Origin: an uncultured Clostridia bacterium
GTDB lineage: Bacteria; Bacillota; Clostridia; Christensenellales; Aristaeellaceae
Direction of reading: 5' to 3'
DNA length: 38,870 nucleotides
NCBI GenBank assembly: GCA_934615235.1
Contig: CAKTTL010000019.1
Coordinates: 1 to 38,870 of the forward strand
Position numbers and translations under genes: made by a program. Shown here in pieces: positions 1 through 8,410 of the stretch. How positions within the stretch are numbered: position 1 is the stretch's first letter; every line of letters begins with the position of its first letter. The notes under the pieces were generated by a model that was not told the origin of the DNA, made no database searches, and saw only the letters and a list, made by a program, of their open reading frames with translations.

Positions 1-891
1 AAGCTGGTAGAGCGCTATGCCGCGAGCTATAAAGCGGGCGGCGCTTCGGATGTTTCAGCGGCGCACTGCGCCGAGGTCCTCAACCGCGTCCTCCGGCAGC
101 TGGAGCGGAATTATGGCGTGCAGGTCGGCGAGGATACGCGCTCCGGGCTCACGCCTTCCGTGCTGGATGGATATTATAATCATCTGTCCGTTCACTGCAA
201 AATGACCACGCGCAATAACTACGTTTGTATGCTCAACCCGTTTCTCCGCTGGGCGTGGAAGGTCGCGCAGGCCACGGCGGAAGATCTCAGCGGCGTGCTG
301 ACCACACACAAACTCCCGAATGAGAAGGCCGTCCCAAAATGGGAACGTAAGGAGAAATACATGACCGTCCAGCAGACGCGCAAGCTGCTCGGCGATATGC
401 CCGGCCGCAATAAACTGCGCGATCGCGCCATCTGCACGCTCATTCTGGAGTCCGGCATGCGGGTGAGCGAGCTGTGCGCGCTGACCATCGGCGATGTGCT
501 CGACGGCGAACGCGGCAAAATCTATTGCAGGCGCAAGGGCGGTAACTGGGAGGATATCTACGTCAAGGATTCATTCTACGATGTGCTCGAAGAGTATTTG
601 AAAACCCGCCCCGACGCGGCAGATCATTCCCGCCCGCTCTTCCTCTCCACGCACGGCGAGCCGATGAACCGCAAGACGGTTTATAAGGCGCTCTCCTTCA
701 AGCAGAAGCAGCTCGGCCTTGCCACAGGGCCTCATTGCCTGCGCCATACCTTCATCTCGGAGGTTGAAAAGCGCAACGGCGCCGGCGTGGCGAGAGACTG
801 CGCGAACCATTCCTCCCTGCGTGTTACCAACCGGTACGATCATTCCCATCCTGAGCAGCTTGCGAGGGCGGTGAATACGCTGCCGTGGTGA
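1..891 (+). CDS. Tyrosine recombinase (phage-type integrase), 5' end outside the window
   Basis: The reading frame is open from the first base of the window to the TGA at 889-891, so the true start lies upstream. The first ~90 residues look like the helical core-binding (SAM-like) domain. The rest is the catalytic domain: the first catalytic Arg is in ESGMRVSELCAL, the H-x-x-R pair is in HCLRHTF, and the last His and the nucleophilic Tyr are in NHSSLRVTNRYDH close to the C-terminus. This arrangement is normal for XerC/D-like and integrative-element integrases, which break and rejoin DNA through a 3'-phosphotyrosine. The gene looks intact as far as it can be seen. A diverged, internally deleted relative lies at 22814-23047 in the same orientation. 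Whether the protein is an element integrase or a multicopy host recombinase cannot be told from this window. Confidence 0.88.
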   Translation, partial: KLVERYAASYKAGGASDVSAAHCAEVLNRVLRQLERNYGVQVGEDTRSGLTPSVLDGYYNHLSVHCKMTTRNNYVCMLNPFLRWAWKVAQATAEDLSGVLTTHKLPNEKAVPKWERKEKYMTVQQTRKLLGDMPGRNKLRDRAICTLILESGMRVSELCALTIGDVLDGERGKIYCRRKGGNWEDIYVKDSFYDVLEEYLKTRPDAADHSRPLFLSTHGEPMNRKTVYKALSFKQKQLGLATGPHCLRHTFISEVEKRNGAGVARDCANHSSLRVTNRYDHSHPEQLARAVNTLPW

Positions 892-894
892 TGA
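709..894 (+). repeat. Left copy of integrase-end direct repeat
   Basis: The last 183 bases of the integrase gene plus 3 bases after the stop match 22865-23050 without gaps, at about 90% identity counted by eye (16 mismatches in 186). The two flanks diverge immediately after the shared GTGGTGATGA. Confidence 0.85.
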
Positions 895-1239
895 AGTTGC
901 GCTGCAGGCAGACGACTATCTCCCGGCTTCTTTTTGCGTAGAGCGCAATTGTGCCATTATCTCCTTCAGTGCCGATGGAACTGCCTCAGCCTTAATGGTC
1001 TGTGTTTGTTCCTATAACAATTTTTGCAAAAGTGTACCATAAGAATTATTTGCGAAAAGTCGATGATTTATGCCATCGCTGGAAATGAGCCGAGAGCTGC
1101 AACATTTTGGCTGTCTGCTGGTAATATCGAAGGTTTCGCGTTTGAACATATTCGATTTTTCAATTGTCTCAAGACGTTCTGATGTGCTTTCAAATGTGCC
1201 TTAGTACCTTTGTTCAAGTCCCGTTTGGAATTTGTATTT
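892..1239. other. Intergenic stretch, no convincing gene
   Basis: This AT-rich gap lies between the integrase and the convergent end of the YesN-like gene. I see no gene with a ribosome site and no hairpin with a T-run. A 60-codon frame on the minus strand (1068-1250) overlaps the end of the regulator but has no ribosome site or recognisable motif. Base composition shifts from GC-rich in the integrase to clearly AT-richer here, which may mark the left edge of acquired DNA. Confidence 0.5.
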
Positions 1240-2703
1240 TCATTTGCCACGCATTTGCTGGCGATATTTCATGGGAGAGAGACGCTCCTGTTTTTTGAAG
1301 CATTGGGTAAAATAGCTCACATCGTAGATGCCAACCTGATGGGCGATATCGCCAACAGAGAGCGCTGTGGTTTCCAGCAAGGTTTTTGCTTTATTAATAC
1401 GCGTCAGGCAAACATAATCGCTAAAGTACATGTTCATCTCTTCCTTGAACAGCCTTCCAATATAGGTAGCATTCATCTTTGCCTGTTCAGCAAACTGCTT
1501 GATGGAGATGGAGCTGGATAAGTTTTCCGTTACATATTGCAGCACACGGTTAATAACGGGAGAAATGCCTCGACAGCCTTGACGGAGCACTCTGCTACCG
1601 TCAAGAATTGCTGACACGAGTTGGACCACCGCATTATCCACAGAAGATTCACCAGACCAGGGAGATAACGTCAGTTTGCTGGATTGGGGCATATTCTGTT
1701 TATTTACGATGTGTAAGATCATCATGCACGCCTGTGCATACAGATCAGGCAGAGCGGCGGCAGTCAGAGAGATCGTGTGTCGGATAGCCCAATCCTGTGC
1801 GGCCTTTTCCGGATATTCCAAATGCAGAATATCCTCCAGTTGGGAAAGCGAAGCAACGTTCAAGATGTCCCAGCAGATGCGATCGTAGCTTACCCAGCCG
1901 GATGCACCGGCAAGGCGGGCATACTCTGCCGCATGCATGGCGTCGGTACGACTTTGCACTACTTCACTGTTGCCTGTGGCAAGGGAACCGCAGACAATCA
2001 GTGCATTTTTCCAAATGGGCAAAAGATCATATATTGCTTCGAAAACTGTTTCGTCAGACACATCGCGGCAGCCGAGCAGGAGGAAGCCGGTATGATCATC
2101 CAGCAGCAGGTCGTGTATGGTGTAGTTCAGGCTAAGGCATTTTCCAAGGTGATTCATCAGTTGCTGTGCATGATTCGCACATTGAATATATATCACGCGA
2201 TATCGCCGTAGTAGAACGTTCAGTTTCGTGTAGCGGCTGTGTTCTACCAGTTCGTCCGAAGAGATACGGCCATACAGCCAGCGCACGAGGATATTGCGGT
2301 CATACAGATCGTGGGAAATTGCGTTGGTGTAGTCAATGTTTTTGACCGTGCGATAAACGGTTTCTCGTAGTTCAACCACATCAATGGGTTTGAGCAGATA
2401 ATTTTCTACCCCCAGACGAAGAGCATCTCTTGCATATTCAAACTTGCTGTGGGCGGATAGCAGCACACAGTGTGTGGAGGGATAACGACTACGGACAATT
2501 TTTAACATTTCCAAACCATTCATGTCGGGCATGAGAATATCAGAAACAAGCAGGTCGATGTTGTGGGAAGACAGAACATCCAGCGCCGCGCTTGCACTCA
2601 AGGCGGTGTGGATATTCTTGAAACCATATTCTGCCCAGTCCAATGCGGACAGCAGGCTGTCCAATACGGGCTGTTCGTCGTCAACCAGCAGAATGTCTTC
2701 CAT
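1240..2703 (-). CDS. YesN-like response regulator, REC plus AraC-type DNA-binding domain
   Basis: The N-terminal receiver domain (about residues 1-120) shows the acidic pair in LLVDDEQ, the phosphoacceptor Asp55 in LLVSDILMPD and the conserved Lys in YLLKPID. A long middle region without clear motifs follows. The last ~100 residues form an AraC-type double helix-turn-helix, with SIKQFAEQAKMNATYIGRLF and DIAHQVGIYDVSYFTQCFKK as its two halves. The 487-residue length fits the YesN class. I chose the ATG at 2703 because an AGGGG site sits about 8 nt upstream; a TTG two codons earlier is too close. The gene is divergent from the importer operon at 2913. The likely partner is the YesM-like kinase at 6626, which is unusually not adjacent. 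It probably activates the importer and enzyme genes in response to extracellular oligosaccharide; that role is inferred from family and position. Confidence 0.9.
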   Translation of the reverse strand: MEDILLVDDEQPVLDSLLSALDWAEYGFKNIHTALSASAALDVLSSHNIDLLVSDILMPDMNGLEMLKIVRSRYPSTHCVLLSAHSKFEYARDALRLGVENYLLKPIDVVELRETVYRTVKNIDYTNAISHDLYDRNILVRWLYGRISSDELVEHSRYTKLNVLLRRYRVIYIQCANHAQQLMNHLGKCLSLNYTIHDLLLDDHTGFLLLGCRDVSDETVFEAIYDLLPIWKNALIVCGSLATGNSEVVQSRTDAMHAAEYARLAGASGWVSYDRICWDILNVASLSQLEDILHLEYPEKAAQDWAIRHTISLTAAALPDLYAQACMMILHIVNKQNMPQSSKLTLSPWSGESSVDNAVVQLVSAILDGSRVLRQGCRGISPVINRVLQYVTENLSSSISIKQFAEQAKMNATYIGRLFKEEMNMYFSDYVCLTRINKAKTLLETTALSVGDIAHQVGIYDVSYFTQCFKKQERLSPMKYRQQMRGK

Positions 2704-2735
2704 TCGCAAGTCCCCTTTTGCCTGTAATCAACATT

Positions 2736-2765
2736 ATTATAGCATGGGAATCGTCAAAGTTTCAA
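2736..2765 (-). promoter_or_regulatory. Promoter of the YesN-like regulator gene
   Basis: Read on the minus strand, TTGAAA (2765-2760) is followed after 18 nt by a perfect TATAAT (2741-2736). A TG one base upstream makes this an extended -10. It lies about 33 nt before the chosen start codon. Confidence 0.65.
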
Positions 2766-2869
2766 TAAATTCGAAGATAAAAAAACGATGGCAGGAGCTG
2801 AACGAGCAATAAAAGTGCTGATTTTCAACAAAAAGTAGCTTTGTTTATATTTTCCGGCAATTAAACAGA

Positions 2870-2878
2870 TGCTACAAT
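2870..2878 (+). promoter_or_regulatory. Extended -10 promoter of the first importer operon
   Basis: TGCTACAAT is an extended -10 (TGnTATAAT-like) 34 nt before the permease start. No good -35 box stands at the right distance, which fits a promoter that needs an activator such as the divergent YesN-like regulator. Confidence 0.45.
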
Positions 2879-2912
2879 GTTCATGAATCAAATTTGAGGA
2901 GGAGGGAAGCGG

Positions 2913-3860
2913 ATGACGACCATCACCCGCAAAGGATTCAGCCGTCCCCGCACGATGCAGGATCGTGATGGCTGGAAGTTGTTCTGGATGGCGATGCCGT
3001 TCATTGTGTTTATCTTTGTATTCCATTATATGCCCTTGTGGGGTTGGAGCTTTGCTTTCTTCCAGTATAAGCCGGGCAAGGCGCTGATGGATTGTAAATT
3101 TGTCGGCTGGCAGAACTTCACCAAACTATTTCTGCAGCCGGTTATGCGTAACCGTCTGTTTGAAGTGCTGCGCAACACGCTGGGCATTCACATGATCGGC
3201 TATTTGTTCATGCCGCTGCCTATGTTCTTTGCGGTGTTTCTCAATGAAATGCGCTCACGGAGTTACCGCAAGATTGTACAAACGATTACTACGTTGCCCA
3301 ATTTCATCAGCTGGATTATCATTTACTCCCTAGCTTATGGCATGTTTGCGGTAGATACGGGCTTTATCAATAATATGCTGAAGGCTATGGGTATAATCGA
3401 AAAGCCTATTGCATTTCTCAATTCTGATGATCATGTATGGCTGACTATGAATCTCTATTCCATATGGAAAAGCCTTGGGTGGAGCGCCATTGTGTATCTG
3501 GCGGCTATTGCGGGGATTGATCATGAAGTGTTGGAGGCAGCTGAGGTGGATGGCGCGGGACGCATGCGCCGCATCTGGCACATTATTCTGCCGCAGTTAA
3601 TTCCGACCTTCTTCGTGCTGTTAATCATGTCTATCGGTAATTTTCTCAATACAGGAATGGAGCAGTTCAAGGTCTTTTCCAACGCGATGAACAAGCCGTA
3701 TATCGAAACGCTCGACTTGTATGTTTATAATCTTGGCATTGGTTCCGGTTTGATTTCCTATTCCACTGCTGTGGGTATCATGAAATCTGTTGTTGCGGTG
3801 ATTCTTTTCTCCGGCGCAAACCTGTTGAGCAAAAAGGTTCGCGGCGAGAGTATGTTCTGA
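2913..3860 (+). CDS. CUT1 sugar ABC transporter permease, LplB/YteP type
   Basis: This 315-residue membrane protein belongs to the binding-protein-dependent permease family (PF00528). The N-terminal hydrophobic segment contains FHYMPLWGWSFAF, typical of LplB-like permeases. The cytoplasmic EAA loop that docks on the ATPase reads EAAEVDGAGRMRRIWHIILP. A GGAGGAGGG site stands just before the ATG. It forms the inner-membrane channel with the next gene, 18 nt downstream. The homologous B. subtilis systems import oligogalacturonides and rhamnogalacturonan fragments; the enzyme genes downstream suggest the same kind of substrate here. No ATPase gene accompanies it. Confidence 0.92.
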   Translation: MTTITRKGFSRPRTMQDRDGWKLFWMAMPFIVFIFVFHYMPLWGWSFAFFQYKPGKALMDCKFVGWQNFTKLFLQPVMRNRLFEVLRNTLGIHMIGYLFMPLPMFFAVFLNEMRSRSYRKIVQTITTLPNFISWIIIYSLAYGMFAVDTGFINNMLKAMGIIEKPIAFLNSDDHVWLTMNLYSIWKSLGWSAIVYLAAIAGIDHEVLEAAEVDGAGRMRRIWHIILPQLIPTFFVLLIMSIGNFLNTGMEQFKVFSNAMNKPYIETLDLYVYNLGIGSGLISYSTAVGIMKSVVAVILFSGANLLSKKVRGESMF

Positions 3861-3878
3861 TGAAAGGAGGGCAAAAAC

Positions 3879-4793
3879 ATGGCAGCTGCAACTCAGCATA
3901 AACGCCCGATTAGTCGAGAGGATAAGATCTTTCACACAGTTAACTATATCGTATTCGGCTTCGTGGCGCTGATCTGTTTCTATCCGTTCTATTATTTGTT
4001 CATTAATACCATTAGTCGTAATGATTATGTGGACCTGGGATTGATCATGTTCTGGCCTGAAGGCATACATTTCCAGAATTATATCAACATTTTCAAGCTG
4101 GCTAAGATTGGTAACGCAGTGGTTATCTCCATTGCCCGCACGATTTTGGGCACGGCGTCATCGGTGCTGCTAACTACCGTTTTCGCTTATCTTTTTACAA
4201 AGCTGCATATGAAGTGCCGTAAATTGCTCTACCGATTTACCATCGCAACCATGTATTTCTCTGCCGGTATGATTCCCGGATACATGAATATGAAACTGCT
4301 GGGGCTGATGAACAGTTTCTGGGTATATATCGTCCCAAAATTCATTGCGGTGTATAACATGGTGCTGATCAAAACTTTTATTGAATCGTTGCCGCCTTCT
4401 CTGGAAGAAAGCGCTCAGATCGACGGTGCAAGCTATGTGCAGCGCTTTGCGCGCATTATTTTACCGCTGTCTAAGCCGATTCTGGCAACGGTGGCGCTGT
4501 TCACGGCAGTTGGACAGTGGAACTCCTTTATGGATACCCTGCTTTATGTCAGCGACAGCAACCTGTACCCGTTACAGTTTCTGTTGTATGAATATTTGAA
4601 CCAGGCGACAGCGATTGCGTCCAGCATTTCTACTATGGCTGACATGAGCGCGCTTGATGCCGCTACTCAAGTATCATCGACCGCAGTGCGAAATACGATG
4701 ACCGTCGTGACCATTTTGCCTATCATTTTCGTGTACCCCTTCATCCAGCGCTACTATGTGCAGGGCGTGATGATTGGCGCAGTAAAAGGGTGA
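3879..4793 (+). CDS. CUT1 sugar ABC transporter permease, YtcP/YcjP type
   Basis: This 304-residue protein is the second channel subunit. An N-terminal membrane segment (LICFYPFYYLFINTIS) is followed by the conserved AGMIPGYM region and an EAA loop reading ESAQIDGASYVQRFARIILP. It ends with the characteristic RYYVQGVMIGAVKG tail seen in this subfamily. A GGAGGG site lies 8-9 nt before the ATG. It pairs with the upstream permease and precedes the solute-binding protein, giving the usual permease-permease-binding protein order. Confidence 0.92.
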   Translation: MAAATQHKRPISREDKIFHTVNYIVFGFVALICFYPFYYLFINTISRNDYVDLGLIMFWPEGIHFQNYINIFKLAKIGNAVVISIARTILGTASSVLLTTVFAYLFTKLHMKCRKLLYRFTIATMYFSAGMIPGYMNMKLLGLMNSFWVYIVPKFIAVYNMVLIKTFIESLPPSLEESAQIDGASYVQRFARIILPLSKPILATVALFTAVGQWNSFMDTLLYVSDSNLYPLQFLLYEYLNQATAIASSISTMADMSALDAATQVSSTAVRNTMTVVTILPIIFVYPFIQRYYVQGVMIGAVKG

Positions 4794-4883
4794 CCTTGTC
4801 ATCTTCTTATGTGATCCAATTTGATCAGACGTCCGAGGAATCGGGCTGAAGATAGAGAATTCTATTTTATAGGAGGTTATCCC

Positions 4884-6512
4884 ATGAAGAAGATCCTTTC
4901 CCTGGTGCTGGTTCTTGCAACGCTGCTGAGCTGCGTAAGCCTTGCCGCGGCTGATGAGACCGTCAAAATCACCTATTTCCCTGGTAACTCTATGGCGGGC
5001 AGCGGCGAACTGACCGGCGGCAATGGCGCGCACTTTGCCAAGCATGGTCTGGTAGTTGAAATCATTCCTTATAGCGCCGAGAAACTGCAAGGGATGCTGG
5101 CTTCCGGCGACCTGGCTGACGTAATGTGGCTGCCCGAGCAGGAGCTCAAAATTGCTATGGAAGCAGACATGCTTCTGAACCTGGAAGAGTATCTGCCCAC
5201 CATGACCGCACTTCAGGAAAATGCGGAATGGTTCACACCTTCCTTGAATTTTGCACGCGAGTATAATTCCAACGGCACCGGAAATGTGTACTATCTTGCG
5301 CCTGTCGGCGGTCCTACCATCGCGGTTGCTGCGGATACCGACCGTAACGCCATTAAAATGAACTGGGCGCTATACAAGAATTCCGGCTATCCGGCATTTT
5401 CTTCTCTTGAAGACAGCATTGAGGTCTTTAAGAAAATGCAGCAGGACAATCCGACGAATGAAGCTGGTCTGCCCACGTATGCCATTCACATGTTCTCTGA
5501 CTTCGATACCGAATACTTCTATAATATGTACTCCATTTATTCTATTCTGGGCAAAGACTACACCTACTTGCCCTACGGCATTGAATATGACGCTAGTACG
5601 CATAGCGGCACTTCTATCTTTGCTGAAGGCAGCGTGTACTATCGCGGTTTGAAGTACTTCTATGAAATGAACAAGGCTGGTCTGGTCGATCCCGATTCCA
5701 TGTCTCAAACTCGTTCTACTGCCAAGGCCAAGATTGAATCCGGCGCGGCGCTGGCTGGCTGGGCTGCTAATCCCGGTTGGGAATCCAATGGCTATTATCC
5801 CGTATTGTTTGATGATTTTGTGCCTGCCTATAAGGCCGCGACTTCCTATGGCGTTTCAGGCTACTGCATCAGTGCTGATTGCAAGAATCCTGAAGCCGCT
5901 ATCAAGTTTCTGGACCTGCTGGCAAATGAAGATTTCGTCATGGATCTGCGCAATGGACCCCGGGGCTACAATTGGGACATCGACGAAAATGGTACCCCTT
6001 ATCTGACCGACAGGTACTATGAAACCGTCTCTTCCAATGAGCCGCTGGTTGATGCTGAGGGAAATGTTTGGGAGTATTGGAATAACGGCTATCTGCTTTC
6101 TAACGGTTTTATAACCAAGTATGGTACCACGGTCTGCTGTGCTAACTGGCCCGCTATGTATGAGTACACCTATTCCTCCGCGGATGCGCAGGACTGGAAG
6201 GCACTGTATGGCTATTCCTATTTGAGGGAGCTCCTGAACGACAAGAACTGGAAGCAGGCTGCTGAAACTGAAGGCTATTCCTCCTTCCTAACTGCCGATG
6301 ATGATGACATGAAGATGACCAAGGCGGCACTGAAGGACATCATTGTTCCTGCATCTTGGCAGATGGTCTTTGCCAGCTCTGAAGAAGAATTTGAAAAGAT
6401 CTGGAACGATATGAAGTCCAAATGCGAATCTCTGGGCATTGATTATGTGATTGAAACCAAGCTGGCAGATATTGCTAATGCCCGCGAAATCTACCACAGT
6501 CTGGCTGAATAA
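4884..6512 (+). CDS. Extracellular sugar-binding protein of the first importer
   Basis: This 542-residue protein starts with a signal peptide: Lys-Lys, then a hydrophobic stretch ending in SLAAADE. Cleavage after AAA by signal peptidase I is the simplest reading. LLSC at residues 14-17 could be a weak lipobox, so a lipoprotein is possible. The body resembles the large LipO/YtcQ-like binding proteins, with PTYAIHMFSDFD and a C-terminal DDDDMKMTKAALKDI helix region. A frame from 4821 is open, but the AGGAGG at 4871-4876 fixes the start at ATG 4884. It should capture oligosaccharides at the cell surface and deliver them to the two upstream permeases. Exact ligand is unknown; rhamnogalacturonan-I fragments are inferred from context. 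Confidence 0.9.
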   Translation: MKKILSLVLVLATLLSCVSLAAADETVKITYFPGNSMAGSGELTGGNGAHFAKHGLVVEIIPYSAEKLQGMLASGDLADVMWLPEQELKIAMEADMLLNLEEYLPTMTALQENAEWFTPSLNFAREYNSNGTGNVYYLAPVGGPTIAVAADTDRNAIKMNWALYKNSGYPAFSSLEDSIEVFKKMQQDNPTNEAGLPTYAIHMFSDFDTEYFYNMYSIYSILGKDYTYLPYGIEYDASTHSGTSIFAEGSVYYRGLKYFYEMNKAGLVDPDSMSQTRSTAKAKIESGAALAGWAANPGWESNGYYPVLFDDFVPAYKAATSYGVSGYCISADCKNPEAAIKFLDLLANEDFVMDLRNGPRGYNWDIDENGTPYLTDRYYETVSSNEPLVDAEGNVWEYWNNGYLLSNGFITKYGTTVCCANWPAMYEYTYSSADAQDWKALYGYSYLRELLNDKNWKQAAETEGYSSFLTADDDDMKMTKAALKDIIVPASWQMVFASSEEEFEKIWNDMKSKCESLGIDYVIETKLADIANAREIYHSLAE

Positions 6513-6534
6513 TTCTGTTTGATGGAAACCAACG

Positions 6535-6564
6535 CCGCGGCCGCTCAGCGATGGGCGGCCACGG
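6535..6564 (+). terminator. Hairpin after the binding-protein gene, probable weak terminator
   Basis: GGCCGC (6539-6544) pairs with GCGGCC (6555-6560), and the stem extends outward through CCG/CGG across one mismatch. The tail is only a short broken T-run. It could separate the importer mRNA from the kinase transcript or merely reduce read-through. Confidence 0.5.
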
Positions 6565-6565
6565 T

Positions 6566-6594
6566 TTGTGTTAAAACGGGTAATATGGTATAAT
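6566..6594 (+). promoter_or_regulatory. Promoter upstream of the sensor kinase and enzyme genes
   Basis: TTGTGT (6566-6571), a 17-nt spacer and a perfect TATAAT (6589-6594) with a TG extension lie 31 nt before the kinase start. It directly follows the hairpin at 6535, so the kinase and the enzyme genes can be transcribed independently of the importer. Confidence 0.7.
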
Positions 6595-6625
6595 TCAACC
6601 AGTTTTCATAGCGGGAGAAAGACAA

Positions 6626-8395
6626 ATGAAGCAAAAAAAATTCGCCATCCGCTCGGTAAACAAGGTGTTTATTCTCGGACTTGCGGTGATATTTATTCTT
6701 TTTGCTTCAATTTCCTGCTATTCTTCGATTTCCTTCCAGTTGCGTCGACGGATGCTCCAGCTGGATAACGTACTCAATCAGATGTTCGAAGCGTATTACG
6801 AGAAAGTGTATTCTCTCTCCGAGGTATATGCTTCGGTATTCCTTCAGGATCCAGATCAGAGTGCTATGCGGGCGTACTTTACCCGTCGGGGAGACAAGAC
6901 TCTTTCTGCCGTTCAATTTATGGAAATGGCTAACATACTTAGCGTTATGGTCTTGCAGGACAACGACATCGATTGGGTTGCACTGTATAATCCTTATGCA
7001 GAACGAAATTATTTTCTCAGTCGGGGATCCAGCAAACTCAGCGTGTTACCGGCGAATTTCCCCTATATGGAAGACGCTGCCGGAAAAGGAATGAAGCTCC
7101 TGGGAGCGAAGTCCTGGACGGATCATAGCGGGGTATCCCGTTTGGCGTACTGCATTAAGGGCGGCTCTGTTCCGGCGGGAGTGGAGGGATGTATTTTTGT
7201 TGGGTATAACATGGAATCCATGAAACGCATCCTGAAAAGAGCGGAGATTAGCGAAGATGTAACCTATATGGTACTGGCGCATGATCAAGTGGTGTTTGAT
7301 TCTTCCGACACATACTATGGGAAGGAGTACGATTCCGGCTGGATTGCAGGAGAAAGCATGGTTTGCCGGGACGAAAGCGGCGGGCGATGGTTCACGGGGC
7401 GGCTGAAAAACACGGGTCGCGAGTTTACCTGCGTGTACATTTATCCTTGGGTGAAAGGCGTACTGAACGCTATGTCGGATGCGCCATTGCTTCTGGGACT
7501 GTTGATGGCATTTTCAGGGATGGCATTGGCGCTGTATTTGATCTCGTCCCGACGAATTTTTCACAGGGTGACCCAGATCGGAGATGGATTGGCGATTATC
7601 GGCCGGAACAACCTGAATCACCGTCTGAAAATCAGTGCCGTGGGAGATGAGTTTGACGAGATCGCGCGCAGCATCAACAGCATGACTGCTATGCTGCAAA
7701 CCGCTTTGGACCAAGAATATGAACTCCGCCTGAAGCATATGCATCTGCAGATGACCCAAATTCAGGCAAGATTCAATCCTCACTTCCTGTACAATACGCT
7801 GGAGATGATTCGTGGACGCCTGTTTGAAAATGGTGATATAGAATCGGCTGATTATATTGAAAAGCTGGCCCGTATCTTTCGTAACCTGACTGACGCCAAA
7901 GCAGTCGTTCGGTTACAGGACGAGCTTTCCTTCTGTTCCCTGTATGTAGCGCTTTTGCAACTAAGGGCATCCGGTGCGGTGAATGTGTCTTACGATGTAG
8001 CGCCAGAGCTATTGGACTGTGGTGTGATCGCAAATCTCATTCAGCCGGCTATTGAGAATTATTTCGTACATGCGATGGTGAGTGATGAGGAAACCAATGA
8101 ATTGGAAATCACGTGCGAACCGCATGGTGCTGACAATGTGCGCATCGTCATCTCTGATAACGGTCATGGCATAACGGAGGAGCGCATGGCTGATGTGAAC
8201 CGTCAGCTGGCCAGCCCTGACATGACGTCTGCCAGCTATGGTTTGATGAGCAGCGCTAAGCGTATTAAGCTCTTCTATGGAGAGCAATATGGTGTGCACA
8301 TGGAAAAGAACCCGGATGCAGGCGTTCGGGTTGTAATTGACATTCCTCGCATGAGCATGAAAGAACACGAAGACAAGCTCATGCCGACCAGATAA
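6626..8395 (+). CDS. YesM-like sensor histidine kinase
   Basis: This 589-residue membrane kinase has a first membrane segment at about 12-32, an extracytoplasmic sensor region to about 283, a second membrane segment at about 284-308, then a HAMP linker. The phosphoacceptor is His386 in FNPHFLYNTLE, the hallmark of the LytS/YesM family (PF06580). The ATPase domain shows the N-box variant QPAIENYFVHAM and the G1 box SDNGHGI near residue 510. It should sense an extracellular sugar or loaded binding protein and phosphorylate the YesN-like regulator at 1240-2703. Unusually, kinase and regulator are separated by the importer genes. The lyase gene follows with its ribosome site directly after the stop codon, so transcription is likely coupled. 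Confidence 0.92.
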   Translation: MKQKKFAIRSVNKVFILGLAVIFILFASISCYSSISFQLRRRMLQLDNVLNQMFEAYYEKVYSLSEVYASVFLQDPDQSAMRAYFTRRGDKTLSAVQFMEMANILSVMVLQDNDIDWVALYNPYAERNYFLSRGSSKLSVLPANFPYMEDAAGKGMKLLGAKSWTDHSGVSRLAYCIKGGSVPAGVEGCIFVGYNMESMKRILKRAEISEDVTYMVLAHDQVVFDSSDTYYGKEYDSGWIAGESMVCRDESGGRWFTGRLKNTGREFTCVYIYPWVKGVLNAMSDAPLLLGLLMAFSGMALALYLISSRRIFHRVTQIGDGLAIIGRNNLNHRLKISAVGDEFDEIARSINSMTAMLQTALDQEYELRLKHMHLQMTQIQARFNPHFLYNTLEMIRGRLFENGDIESADYIEKLARIFRNLTDAKAVVRLQDELSFCSLYVALLQLRASGAVNVSYDVAPELLDCGVIANLIQPAIENYFVHAMVSDEETNELEITCEPHGADNVRIVISDNGHGITEERMADVNRQLASPDMTSASYGLMSSAKRIKLFYGEQYGVHMEKNPDAGVRVVIDIPRMSMKEHEDKLMPTR

Positions 8396-8410
8396 CGGAG
8401 GTATATGCTG

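Noticed and set aside
1068..1250. Possible 60-residue gene overlapping the end of the YesN-like regulator
   Set aside because: GTG start without ribosome site, no motif, and no sign of coding bias.
4852..4865. Small palindrome ATAGAGAATTCTAT before the first binding-protein gene
   Set aside because: The 5-bp A/T-rich stem is too weak to claim as a regulatory structure.
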